This document shows positions 36,755 to 48,519 of a stretch of 64,000 bases of DNA, one piece after another; position 1 is the stretch's first letter, and each line of letters begins with the position of its first letter. The stretch comes from Ptychodera flava. Lineage: Eukaryota; Hemichordata; Enteropneusta; Ptychoderidae. Location of the stretch: the NCBI RefSeq assembly GCF_041260155.1, contig NC_091934.1:41106194-41170193 (forward strand), written 5' to 3'. The notes beneath the pieces were generated by a model, which saw nothing but the letters and a program-made list of their open reading frames with translations, was not told the DNA's origin and made no database searches. Position numbers and translations under genes: made by a program.

Positions 36755-37530
36755 GATGTCGAAGTCTGTAACGAAACAGGAGTGTTGAGAATGATTTAAG
36801 ACGTGTAAAGGTCTATAGCATTCAAATAATAAAAGCTCATCTCTTCGCAGATTTTGTTTTGTTGATTTGTTTGAGTTTTAAAGGCACGTTTCAGTGTAAT
36901 ATGTCTACTTTGGTTGAGAAAGCGATGTCATAATGACAGAGCCTGTGACAGCAGCAATGCACACTACGGTCGACGAATCTACTGTTGAAATACACTGGAC
37001 TGCGTATCTGCTCTTTGGAATAAGAATAAGTGCTGTGCGGTTTTATTTTTTTTTTATTAAACGTGTATTAAAATTTTCTGATACTGAATGTAGATTCTTG
37101 ATGTCATTTATTGATGTCAAGAAACAGTTTCTCTCAGAATTCGGACATTTAACATTTGGTTTAGGTTTCCATGATGGCACGGTTGCCTGGCTATGTATTG
37201 TGTGTTTTCAGATTGCCGAGGGCACAATCCCACCGCGACAGTGGAAAATCGTCAAAACAGTTTTGATGAGTTTCGTACGGTGAGAGGAAACACGTCAAAG
37301 AAACCAAAAACAAAATAACAGCCAAAACTCGAAATTCTACACATTCGTATTCGTCTAATATTAGGTTTATCTTAACAGTAAGGTTAGATCAGGAATTTCA
37401 GGAGATTTTCAATTGAATCAAACCTCACAACGTACGGCACCTAGTCACCAAGCGAAGACATCACAGTCGAAACCGCTCGGCAATATGGGCAATATAAATA
37501 GACTAATATTACAAGCTGAATTATTCTTAC

Positions 37531-37575
37531 CAATTTATTTCCACCTTTACCACAGCTGTCAACCAGTCTTGAATA
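37531..37575 (-). other. Predicted 5' UTR exon of the poly-Asp gene
   Basis: The exon ends AAATAAATTG then GTAAGAATAA, a good donor on the minus strand. A TATATAAAGG box sits about 30 bp upstream of the assumed start. The exon has no ATG. Its 3' partner is the acceptor at 36766-36767. The transcription start is estimated from the TATA spacing only. Confidence 0.55.
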
Positions 37576-37595
37576 AAAATATTGTCGTTGGTTCG

Positions 37596-37605
37596 CCTTT
37601 ATATA
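37596..37605 (-). promoter_or_regulatory. TATA box of the poly-Asp gene
   Basis: TATATAAAGG on the minus strand, about 30 bp upstream of the predicted first exon. Confidence 0.6.
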
Positions 37606-37609
37606 GTCA

Positions 37610-39595
37610 TCTTCTCCAGTAAGCTCAATACTCATATTTGTATATGGGCCCACCTATCTACTTCTGCATTGTAGATTATGTAACACTGTTAGATAAGTAA
37701 CAATAGGTTATATTTCCATTCATCTTAGATCAACGGATGATATGTTTAGGAAAATATCTATTTCCATCAAAATCAAAATACATGTTAGTACATACCTTCA
37801 TCACACTATCTAAGATGCGGAAGGTGAAATTTCGTGCCAAATTTCTCAAATCTGTTCTGCGTTTGAACAGAATATTGTAACGACCCTCGCGCATCTGATA
37901 AACAATTTGTCTGAGAGCTTGCCCTTGAAAATACCGTTTATCTCGTTTGAAAGTAGAAAAGCAGATTCTACGAAATTAATCATGTCAGAAAGAACAATGT
38001 AGCGTTTTCTTTCGTTAAAGCTCTACCAAGGCTCTTTGGTGTTTCCCCGTCCACCTAGGGGGTCTATTTCGGTGCCTGGTGGTGAGCCGCGGCGGTGGAT
38101 GGCACGGCTTCACATCACAATAGAGTTTTATTGATTTTTGTGGAAACGTCGCCGCCACCTTCTGATATCACCTTCCCTTTTCAACTTTTGTAATTATTTG
38201 TTTTTTGGTCTCTTTGTCTCCATGTGACGGCCGTAAAATCGACACATTAAACAATTACGTCATTACCAATGCACTGGTATTTACCAGGCACGCTATGAAA
38301 CGTTTCTGCGATACTTTGCGAGCTGTAGAAATAGTTTAGTCGAAGATTCAACTTAGTGTACCGCAACGAAGCCGAAAAAAATTGCAAAGAAAACGTGTCT
38401 TTCATATTCGTCTCAACAATTGATTGGATAAAAAAATCGTAGCAGTAATTATGTCTACAAAAATCAAGAATGTCCAAGAATTCATGGTGACTTAGCAACC
38501 AACTGGTATTACAGAAGTTCTATGGCACAAGATTTCAGGTTTTACGTATTTGGGTTGTTTTTGCACTCCTATGTTGAATCAAAGTAGCATTTGATTGGTT
38601 TAGGTTTAATCTCCTGATTCTCACTTAAAGCTCACCTATAGAGGTACGCTATACAACATTAGGCAGTAACTAAAACATATTTCGTATTTTCATCCGCACA
38701 GTGGCATTTAAAATATCAATGGTCGCCGAATACTTTGTTTGAAAGGAAATTTAACAGATTCGATGAAAGGTAGAGCAGAGTTGTTAAAAGTTTGTATTCT
38801 AAAAAGTGTCATTGTGCTTTTGAATGCATGAGGTGATTCAGTGTACTGGGATCAACTCTTTTCACTTTCAGACTTTTTCTAATAACTTTCACTTCTGTAC
38901 GAGAAATCATTGCTGCAATGTCAGAAATCACTGGTAAAATTTCAGAAAGAAAAGCTGAAGGTTTGTGAAACATACAGTTGTACTTACGTTTCGTTACCTT
39001 AATAATTTCATTTCTGATCCATGACGTCATGTTTTAAGCTGACATAAAAACAACTGATCCCTGACCTCGATTAAGAGCGCCTTAGTCAACGATAAATCCA
39101 AGCAACTACATTGTAATTCAAAACATTACCGTTGACAGAAACACGCTACCTAAGAGTGTCATACAAGTCTCAGGGGGTCGGCCATATTTTCAATATGGCA
39201 GATTTCTGCAGGTAAACACATAAGATTACAGAAAAACATGTGAAGTAATAGGTTATACAGGAATTTAATGCCAGAAATGCTTAAAAGATAAATAAATGAA
39301 TGAGTTTGGCCAGTTTCACGAACAAATAGAACTTTTTGCGCTGCGTACCTTCATGGTTGCGGCGACCAATAAAGTTACTTACTGGTCCTCTCATTTTCAT
39401 ACGTTAGTATGCCTGCATTCCCCGCCACGAAGTAAGTTACCTTCAAAAATTGGAATATAAAGGTAAGAGACAACCGCACAGAGACATGTTTATTTGTTGC
39501 TGTCAGTTCAGAAATACGAACATTTATTTTTCGCTGACCCCATCAGAGGTTGCAACTGTGCGAATCATGAGGCGTTGAGACAATTTGAAAAACAG
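37610..39595. other. Intergenic, no supported gene
   Basis: Short frames only, with no domain or convincing splice-site pairs. It separates the first and second members of the secreted family. Confidence 0.45.
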
Positions 39596-39627
39596 AAATA
39601 AATAAATAAATAAATAAATAAATAAAA
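39596..39627. repeat. (AATA)n microsatellite
   Basis: Seven or eight AATA tetranucleotides. Confidence 0.9.
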
Positions 39628-40003
39628 AATCAATAAATCAATGAATGATTAATTATTTTTGTTCTATTATAATTTACTTTTCCTGGTAAATGACTGAAAA
39701 AACCGAATGAAACCAGGCCTACGGAAATGTTTTGATAGATATTTAGGTTTTCAAAGGGATATATCGAGCAAATTTTTACTCCAAAATATAAAGTATGATA
39801 CTTCTTGGTTTGTTAAAAAGTAAGCATCTTCTTCATTTCACTCCCCGTAGTCTTGCAAAGGTAACAAGCCAACCTGCACAAAACCGAAGACCACGACACC
39901 TAAAGTTTTTTTCATGTGCATAATTCTATTTGTCCATCAGCATCTTGTAATTATCTCGAATAAGGCATGCAGAGTTTTCAAATCCCTCAATTTTTTTTTT
40001 CAT

Positions 40004-40449
40004 TTACGTGATAATGCAATTTCCTCCTCTGCCGCCTCCTCTTCCTCTATTTCCACCACGCTGTCTATACCTCTGTAGTTGGCGATGACCAAGTGGAGGT
40101 CGTGGTCTGCCAGGTCCTGCACTACTCTGGACAAGCCGGCGTTCACCCACTGGCGGCTCACCCACACTAAGTGCTATCATCTCCATCCACCGGTTTTCTC
40201 TGGTTCGTGATGCCCGTCGTCACCTTCGTCACCAGTCGACTGTCGATCTGCCGTTCACTTTCATTGGTCCGTCACCGCTCGGCACATCGAACCGGTAACC
40301 ATGGCCGTTGTCGTTTTTTCATCCATTCATCGACGACCAAGGGTCAAATTTTCCCCAAGAAAGCGATTATAGTCCTTACCAACTGCCATGCCTTGAGAGA
40401 AGGCGACCTCTTGCGCCAAGAAAAGTATTATACATAGCAAGATCTTCAT
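40004..40449 (-). pseudogene. Broken secreted Arg-Gly-rich gene, family member 2
   Basis: The ATG at 40449 opens a clear signal peptide (MKILLCIILFLAQEVAFSQG). The frame then closes after about 40 codons. A different frame continues with DNGHGYRFDVPSGDGP near 40312, another with an acidic GDEGDDGHHEPEKTGG near 40220, and the last 60 codons in the DNGHGY frame end RGGNRGRGGGRGGNCIIT. The Arg-Gly tail and the signal peptide match the layout of its two neighbours. At least three frame changes or stops separate the pieces, several next to homopolymers (GGGGAAAA, AAAAAA). It is either a decayed paralogue or one damaged by assembly indels. A donor-like GTAAGG after the signal peptide (about 40388) has no matching acceptor before the next coding block. 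A TATAAAA box lies at 40638-40632. Confidence 0.65.
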
Positions 40450-40631
40450 GGTCCCAATATTTGCAAGAAAAAATGTGCAAAAAGTGATATCCGAAAAATG
40501 AATTTTGAAATAAATTTTGGTTGTTTAGCTGACAGCTTGTCGTGACAGAATGTTCACTCCACAGAACCCAGCGGTGACTTTCTGTCAATTAAAATGTAGC
40601 CTTTTCTACAAAAGTCTTCTCAGTGACACTG

Positions 40632-40638
40632 TTTTATA
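40632..40638 (-). promoter_or_regulatory. TATA box of family member 2
   Basis: TATAAAA on the minus strand (in GCGATATAAAACAGTG), about 185 bp upstream of the ATG at 40449. Confidence 0.5.
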
Positions 40639-40649
40639 TCGCATTACGT

Positions 40650-42055
40650 TTACATCGCATGACAAATATGCGTGACTACAGGTGTATTGAGTGGTTCATG
40701 CCGAACGCCTGATGGCGTATTTCATTCCGCTTGTCGGTTTCCTTCTGAGCTGCGCAACAGCCCCGTGTGCAGAGGGACTGCGGCTGCGCCTATATTCCAT
40801 GTTCACAAGCGCTCACCTCATTCTGCCGGGCAAGTACTGCCGCTATATTACAAACTTATTATCGGGAGTCGCAATTAAGATTAAAATCCTGCACGCAATC
40901 GGCCGAAATAATGATATTGTTTGGTAGGGTACCGCTTTCAAAATATTGACACTATTTGGGTAAGAAAAATGTTCAGTTTTGATATCGATAAAATTGCACG
41001 AGGCTGTAGGCTATAAACTGTGCTCTCATTTCATGAAATCGTGAATGGGCAGTCGCACACATTTCAGAATACACTTTTACATCGACCGTGCACGACGAAG
41101 TCCTCACATATTGATATGCAAGTAAAAAAGGGTGGGTTTAAAACATCAGTTTGAATAAGTCTTATCATTTGAAGTAGGAATCAAGCAAATTCGTTGATGT
41201 TTTTTTTTCTTCAAAGAGAGCTAATGTTTGGTTTTTACAGTGGTTGCTATTTAATTATAGAAAGTGATTTCGTAATGAATGGGGGATTGTGAGATATGCA
41301 GTGTGTACATAACCTCGGGACAAATATGAAACATTTGCAGACCAAATACATCATTATTGGTCTCCTGCTGTTTAGTCCGAACGCTCACAGGGATGACACA
41401 AAGTAAACATGCTTACGTCACACGTTTGTCTGTCTACTGGCAAAGCGAGAGCAGAATTCTAGCGAATCAGTACAATCATAGAACAATTTTGCTGTCGACA
41501 GACCTAAATATACCACTTCGATGACGCGTTAATGTTACCAGTTTCAAGAATATTGTCTACACGTGGCACTTCGCTTTGCTCCTCCTGAATTGTTTTGCCA
41601 AATTAAATTTTTATTCCATATATTTTTAATTAGAAATGATCATCTATCATGAATTTAAAGCAGGACAGCTGGAATTTGAGACGAATTGGCCTTTTTTCCC
41701 ATCGATTCTTTGCTCAGTTTGAGCACTTGCTTTATATTTTTACTATATTTTATCGTCACACTCATAATTTAGTCCATAGATACGTAATGTACTCGAAGGA
41801 GTTAATCGTAATTATCTAAAATGGATAAATCAGTCACGTAGAAGATTATGGCACCTACTCACCAAAAATTTCTTCCTCTATGATATTGGGTTGCTTACAT
41901 ATGGCCAGATATTTTTTTGTGCGCTGAATATTTGCTATTTGTAAATTAAGATCACTCAGGATATATATTAAACCACTTGTGCGCTATGTATTGAATAGAT
42001 GTAGCAATAATTATCAAAGGGACAAGATACATGAATATCAGGCAAAAATCGTGAT
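40650..42055. other. Intergenic, no supported gene
   Basis: Overlapping 60-78 codon plus-strand frames at 40.67-40.95 kb have no domain or splice support. Nothing else was seen. Confidence 0.4.
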
Positions 42056-42060
42056 GAAGA

Positions 42061-42300
42061 TAGTTCGCACCTCGAAATTAAAAGAATAGAACTTTTGTCG
42101 AAACTTTCCTCATTGAAACTGTAAACGATTTCCTTACGAAATCAAGAAAAAACTCAGGGGGTTACCATGCAAAATTTGGTACTAGAGAGACGAATGACCA
42201 ACATTCACAGTACCGACACACGAAATGAAAACTGTGCGACATTCCTATATTCACACTTTGGGGAAAATAGCGTTTTCGATTTTCACAAAGATGAGCAGGC
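42061..42300 (+). repeat. Dispersed repeat related to 33.9-34.5 kb
   Basis: Shares TAGTTCGCACCTCGAAA (compare GGTAGAATTCACCTCGAGA at 33932), AACTTTCCTCATTGAAACT and GCAAAATTTGGTACTAGAG with the earlier region. Termini were not resolved. Confidence 0.5.
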
Positions 42301-42948
42301 GAAAACTATATTTACATCATTAGCTAGAAAATGGATCCCCACCATTGGTATAGACTAAAAACATCTCGTAAAATACTCAGAATATCTGTCCGAGAACACA
42401 TTGTACATTGCATTTTAAATATACATTGAAAGCCGAAGTATTTCAAGTTAGAGAGTTTTTTTAAACAAAATGCTCTTCCTAAACGAATGGTGCCGTTTAG
42501 TACCAATCTACGAAGGTTGACCAATTGGGGCAACTAATTTGTTTGTGATTTCTGCGAGTGGAAGTGCCTTATTCAAGAAACGCGTGATGTAATCAGTAAC
42601 ACACCTTTCTTCTGACTTGACTACATCGGCACAGCATTTATGATACGTACTGCAAGTTGAAATAAGGTCATCAATTTGACATTATTTGAAGTTATATTCC
42701 CCTGTCGATTGAATTAGGTTTGTTTGTATGACATAAATTTGAATTGCAACCTTGAGAGTGAATTGATTATGTCACACAGACACAGCATTTGAATTCGAGT
42801 TACTTCTCAAACTAAACTCTCTTAAGAATATTATATCAATTTACAGTACAAGGCTAAGAAGTTATGTTTGCTTTACTTATACATTTGGTAGCTTATGGAA
42901 CAGATCTATTGTCTTCAAGCAAATGTGCTAGCAAAGCTGATTACCATC

Positions 42949-43057
<109 letters not shown>

Positions 43058-43587
43058 TTCAAGTGTGGTTTAAGGAAACAAGTCACTATCAGTATCATTT
43101 CCAGTTTGTTGATTTTGCTTATTCGGTAAGACGGATTCTTCTGTTTCTCAGGGCACTCTAATAACATGTAAGCTCCGAGTCAAAAAGTCAAAGTCATTGT
43201 TAAACTCGAAAACTTTGCCGCACACTTTCATATCTCCCCGTTTCATCGAGCACACACAATTTCACAACATATCTAATTCCGAATCCCAAGAGCCATATCA
43301 CTCTTGATGCCACTGTCAGCATTTTTTTTACACTTGTCTACTTCTTTCATGCGTCAAAAACATATAAATCATAGCCTGTTAATACTCTTTGATATGGATT
43401 TAATATCTGACCAATAATCAACAAATATCATTCAAATCAAAACCGAGTATCGTAAATATGTTGCAATAGGTATACTAGTCCATATATTGCATCGGTTGTA
43501 TTCGTCTATATTGTCCTGTATGCAAACAACGCCAACCAGAAGGATGACGGTACAAGCGGTACAGAGTTCACACTGGGTATTTTTTTC

Positions 43588-44205
43588 TCAGTTTCTGCGC
43601 CCGCGACCACCTCGTCCACCTCGACCCTTTCCTCTTCCACGTCCCCTTGGACGACGACCGCCATTAGGTCTTGGCCTTCGGTGTGGTCGCCTCCCGCCCT
43701 GGCCTTCTCCAGCCGGTGGTTCTGGTCCGCCTTCCATCGGTGGTTCGGGTCCGCCTTCCATCGGTGGTTCGGGTCCGCCTTCCATTGGTGGTTCGGGTCC
43801 ACCTTCCATCGGCGGTTGAGGCTCGCCATCAACTGGTGGTTCGGGTTCGCCATCAACTGGTGGTTCGGGTTCGCCATCAACTGGTGGTTCGGGTTCGCCA
43901 CCAGCTGGTGGTTCGGGTTCGCCACCAGCTGGTGGTTCGGGTTCGCCGTCAACTGGTGGTTCGGGTTCGCCACCAGCTGGTGGTTCGGGTTCGCCATCAA
44001 CTGGTGGTTCGGGTTCACCTTCGCCACCTTCTCCCTCCTCACCTGCGGGTGGTTCAGGCTCACCGCCAGATGGTTCTGGTCCAGGCTCTCCTCCGGTGTT
44101 TCCCCCTACTCCACCTTCACCTGCATTTATCGTTGGCACGTCATTCTGCTGGGCGAATACTGTCACTGTTGCCAACAGCAAGCTCAAGCAAATAATCAGC
44201 CTCAT
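43588..44205 (-). CDS. Secreted Glu/Pro/Gly-repeat protein with Arg-Gly tail, family member 3
   Basis: An intact 205-residue product. It has a signal peptide (MRLIICLSLLLATVTVFAQ), about 14 copies of an 8-residue GEPEPPVD/GEPEPPAG/GGPEPPME unit, and a strongly basic tail (GGRRPHRRPRPNGGRRPRGR and GKGRGGRGGRGRRN). The protein is bipolar: a long acidic middle and a short Arg-rich end. No cysteines occur in the mature part and no globular domain is seen. The tail matches the hidden C-terminus of the gene at 36068-36754 and resembles that of 40004-40449, so the three form a same-strand family about 4 kb apart. Two start models fit. One is an exon from 44216 after the acceptor TATTTCCAG. The other is an unspliced transcript from the TATAAAAC at 44288-44281. 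A 4 kb foldback element begins at 44313. Role unknown; matrix, mucus or mineral association is inference. Confidence 0.88.
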   Translation of the reverse strand: MRLIICLSLLLATVTVFAQQNDVPTINAGEGGVGGNTGGEPGPEPSGGEPEPPAGEEGEGGEGEPEPPVDGEPEPPAGGEPEPPVDGEPEPPAGGEPEPPAGGEPEPPVDGEPEPPVDGEPEPPVDGEPQPPMEGGPEPPMEGGPEPPMEGGPEPPMEGGPEPPAGEGQGGRRPHRRPRPNGGRRPRGRGRGKGRGGRGGRGRRN

Positions 44206-44280
44206 TATGGTAAAACCTGGAAATATAAATGAGAGAAATCTTTAACCTTCCCTAGAATAATAACGGTCAGTTTTCTGGCA

Positions 44281-44288
44281 GTTTTATA
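44281..44288 (-). promoter_or_regulatory. TATA-like box upstream of family member 3
   Basis: TATAAAAC on the minus strand, about 80 bp upstream of the ATG and 25 bp from the end of the foldback element. It competes with the model in which the first exon lies further upstream. Confidence 0.4.
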
Positions 44289-44312
44289 AATTAAAGTTGA
44301 TGATCCAAGCAC

Positions 44313-47300
44313 TACGGTGGCCCCTACACGCCACGGAACTCTATTACTTTTGAATATAAACTCTAATTTTTCTTGACAATATCTTTAATATTTGTAAGAG
44401 ATTTTATTTCTCCACCGCAAACTTTTAATTTTGTACGGGCAACTTTATCTTAACATTATCTTAACTTTAACTTCTCGAAAGTAGTTTTAGTTTTAACCAT
44501 AAACAAAATATGTTTCTCAAGAGTATTTTTTATTTTGTAAAACAAACGTAAAATTTTTTCAAGATAACAGACTCCCCTTACACGTCACGGGAATTTATTA
44601 CTTTTGAACATAAACTAATATTTCTTGGCAATATATTTAATATTTGTAAGAAATCTTATTTTCTCCACAGCATACTTTATTTCTGAACGGGAAACTTAAA
44701 TTTTTTGGGTAAACTGTTTTTAAAAACTTTTAACAAAAACGCTTTAACTTTTAAAAAATAACTTTAACTTTGAACAAGATATCTGTTTCTCAAGACGTTT
44801 TTATTTCGAAAAGAAGTAAAATTGTTCACAGCAAGAGTTTAAGATTTTGCTGAGCGCGAACTGAGTTACTAATGACATAACCTTATGTTTTTAGAGCAGA
44901 AAACTTAAATTCTTAAAGAAAAATTTTATTTTTCCAAGAGTAAAATTAATTTCTTTATGGAAAACTACGGTGGCCCCTACACGCCACGGAACTCTACTAC
45001 TTTTGAATATAAACTCTAATTTTTCTTGTCAATATCTTTAATATTTGTAAGAGATTTTATTTCTCCACCGCAAACTTTTAATTTTGTACGGGCAACTTTA
45101 TCTTAACATTATCTTAACTTTAACTTCTCGAAAGTAGTTTTAGTTTTAACATAAACAAAATATGTTTCTCAAAAGTATTTTTTATTTTGTAAAACAAAAG
45201 TAAAATTTTTTCAAGATAACAAACTCCCCTACACGTCATGGAAATTTATTACTTTTGAACATAAACTCATATTTCTTGACAATATATTTAATATTTGTAA
45301 GAAATTTTATTTCTCCACAGCAAACTTTTATTTCTGAACGGGGAAACTTTATTTTTGGGGTAAACTGTTTTTAAAAACTTTTAACAAAAACACTTTAACT
45401 TTTAAAAAATAACTTTTACTTTGAACAAAATATTTGTTTCTGAAAAACGTTTTTATTTCGAAAAGAAGTAAAAATTGTTCACAGCAAGAGTTGAAGATTT
45501 TTGCTAAGCGCGAACTGAGTTACTTAAATGACATAACCTTATGTTTTTAGAGCAGAAAACTTAAATTCTTAAAGAAAATTTTATTTTTCAGGAGTAAAAT
45601 TAATTTCTTTATGGAAAAAAGATTTTCTCAGAGCAGCAAATTGAAATATAGTGAATAAAACTTTTTTCTCAATGGACAGAAATTATTTTCTGAAGACAAC
45701 AAAACTAATTTTTTCAAGATATATTTTCTACATATGAGTGTGGTTTAAGAATTTGGTAAAACTGAACTGAGAAAGAACGAAAAAGGAAGGATGAAAAAGT
45801 CAAACTTACTTTTCTTCAGAGCGAAATTTATTTCTGAGAGGAGAAATATTTCATGTGAGGGCGCAATTACCTATAATGCATAGCAAACTCTTTCTAGCGA
45901 GAGTGAACATATTTGGAAGAGTAAAACATTTTTCCGACGAGCAAAACTATTTTAACGGCGGCGGAAGTTAAAGTATCCCACCATGCAACACCCAAGTGTG
46001 ATGACCCAGAGTCTCCGAGTTGGTAGCCGGTATCAGACAGTTCGTGTTCGTGTCGGCTACATGGACGATCTGCTCTCCGAGACAACCATGACTGACTTCA
46101 TCAGCGATACGGGCACGCCCGCCCGGCCCTACCCTGCCTGCTTACGATGCTGTGTGTTGGGGCTGTATAACGCCGGGAACTCACAACATCGTACACAGGG
46201 CTACGGGCACGCGGGTCAGTTGCCACTTGTCTGAGTCCCCGAAGAACGGTTTTATGTTTGAGTGATTCGTCCTGACGGCAGACGGTGTGCGACGGGACCG
46301 CATTGGGGTTCTTCATTAGCTCTGCATTGCATAGCCCTGCGTACACGGTACAGGTCTGTGTGTTCCCGGCGTTATACGCTGGGAACACACAGACCTGTAC
46401 GCAGGGCTATGCATGGCATGCGGCAGGGCTGTGTGTTACCGGCGTTATACAGTCTCCCACCACATAACACCGGTAACACACAGCCAATGTGTGTGATATT
46501 CATTTTTTCTAAGAGGAGAAGCCAGATTCGTGATTTATAGAAACTGAAAGTGAACCGAGCCCGCCAGATTTGACCACAGTCGCGGACTGGTTTTGACTTT
46601 CACGTGTGTTTTGCGGGGTCAAAAACGTGAAAGTCAACCAGCCCGTAAAAGGCATATCCCGTCCGAAAACACCACAGCTGTGGACCAACAACTACTGTAT
46701 TGAACCACGCTCGACTGTGGTCAAATCTGGTGGGCCAGGTTCAGTTTCAGTCGAAGACTCTATCAATTACGAATCTGGCTGATAGAAAAGATGACTATCA
46801 CACAACATCAACTGATGAAGGAATAGCTCTGCATGGCAGGGCTGTGTGTTACCGGCGTTATGTGGTGGGAGGCCGTATAACGCCGGTAACACACAGCCCA
46901 TGCAGAGCTAATGAAGGAACCCAATGCGGTCCATCCCGTCGCACTACGTCTGCAGTCAGGACGAATCACTCAAACACAAAACCGTTCTTCGGGGACTCAG
47001 ACAAGTGGCAACTGTTGAACTGACTCGTTTGCGTGCCCGTGCCCATAGCCCTGCGTACGATGCTGTGTGTTCCCGGCGTTATACGGCCCCAACACACAGC
47101 ATCGTACGCAGGCAGGGTAGGGCCGGCTAGCTGCAGTACAGTACGGCAAACCGTCCGACCCAAATACCCAGGTAAAACCTCGAGGTACTGTACTGCAGCT
47201 AGGGCCGGGCTAGCGTGCCTGTATCGCCGATGAAGTCAGTCATGGTTGTCTCGGAGACTCTGGGTCATCAAACTTGGGTGTTGCATGGTGGGATACTTTA

Positions 47301-48299
47301 ACTTCCGCCGCCGTTAAAATAAAGTTTTGCTCGTCGGAAAAATGTTTTACTCTTCCCCAAAATATGTTTACTCTCGCTAGAAAGAGTTTGCTATGCATTA
47401 TAGGTAATTGCGCCCTCACATGAAATATTTCTCCTCTCAGAAATAAATTTCGCTCTGAAGAAAAGTAAGTTTGACTTTTTCATCCTTCCTTTTTCGTTCT
47501 TTCTCAGTTCAGTTTTACCAAATTCTTAAACCACACTCATATGTAGAAAATATATCTTGAAAGAATTAGTTTTGTTGTCTTCAGAAAATAATTTCTCGCC
47601 ATTGAAACAAAAGTTTTATTCTCTGTATTTCAATTTGCTGGTCTGAGAAAATCTTTTTCCATAAAGAAATTAATTTTACTCTTGGAAAATAAAACTTTTC
47701 TTTAAGAATTTAAGTTTTCTGCTCTAAAGACATAAGGTTATGTCATTTAAGTAACTCAGTTCGCGCTTAGCAAAAATCTTCAACTCTTGCTGTGAACATT
47801 TTTACTTCTTTTCGAATAACGCTTTTGAGAAACAAATATTTTGTTCAAAGTTAAAGTTATTTTTTAAAGTTAAAGTGTTTTTGTTAAAAGTTTTTAAAAC
47901 AGTTTACCCCAAAAATAAAGTTTCCCCGTTCAGAAATAAAAGTTTGCTGTGGAGAAATAAAATTTCTTACAAATATTAAATATATTGTCAAGAAATATGA
48001 GTTTATGTTCAAAAGTAATAAATTTCCATGACGTGTAGGGGAGTTTGTTATCTTGAAAAATTTTACTTTTGTTTTACAAAATAAAAATACTTTGAGAAAC
48101 ATATTTTGTTTATTGTTAAAACTAAAACCACTTTCGAGAAGTTAAAGTTAAGATAATGTTAAGATAAAGTTGCCCGTACAAAATTAAAAGTTTGCGGTGG
48201 AGAAATAAAATCTCTTACAAATATTAAAGATATCGTCAAGAAAAATTAGAGTTTATATTCAAAAGTAATAGAGTTCCGTGGCGTGTAGGGGCCACGGTA
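44313..48299. mobile_element. 4 kb palindromic foldback element
   Basis: The left end reads TACGGTGGCCCCTACACGCC. The right end is the inverse of TACCGTGGCCCCTACACGCC. AAGCAC flanks both sides (44307-44312 and 48300-48305), a clean 6-bp target-site duplication. Almost the whole element is self-complementary: outer arms of about 1 kb made of degenerate AACTTTTATTTCTGAACGG-like subrepeats, then a GC-richer inner palindrome (about 45960-47310) with its tip near 46.6 kb. The first 650 bp of the left arm is tandemly duplicated (44313-44965 against 44966 onward). The right arm holds an extra hairpin near 47125-47215. No transposase frame was found. It resembles foldback (FB-type) transposons, but the superfamily is unassigned. 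Confidence 0.9.
46130..47215. repeat. Nested hairpins in the foldback core
   Basis: Hairpins built on a GTGTGTT-CCGGCGTTATA theme recur. Examples are GGTCTGTGTGTTCCCGGCG with its inverse near 46351-46412, GGCTGTGTGTTACCGGCG with its inverse near 46426-46485 and again near 46831-46900, and GATGCTGTGTGTTCCCGGCG with its inverse near 47059-47108. The tip carries AGATTTGACCACAGTCG near 46568 and its inverse near 46714. Confidence 0.8.
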
Positions 48300-48451
48300 A
48301 AGCACTGATAGAAATATTAATTACATTACAATCCAAATCCAAGTAAAAGCTTAATACAATGTCATCATGGCGTACCGATCTTTTCAAGATGCAGTTCGCA
48401 AGATCACAATAAGATCGGCTCTTTCTCAAATTCCCGTACGAAATATTCTGG

Positions 48452-48452
<1 letters not shown>

Positions 48453-48517
<65 letters not shown>
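48453..48517. repeat. (GA)n microsatellite
   Basis: About 64 bp of GA dinucleotides just beyond the foldback element. Confidence 0.95.

Positions 48518-48519
<2 letters not shown>

Noticed and set aside
36121-36799. Long plus-strand frames with poly-His, poly-Ile or poly-Ser
   Set aside because: They are mirror frames of the Asp tract and DDMGPG repeats of the minus-strand gene, which has the signal peptide and splice sites.
43671-44232. Plus-strand frames rich in WWFGF and RVRHQLV repeats
   Set aside because: Reverse-strand shadow of the GEPEPP repeat gene; no signal peptide or splice support.
45894-47233. Several 60-95 codon frames in the foldback core
   Set aside because: They occur in mirrored pairs because the DNA is palindromic, and none has a domain; no transposase is present.
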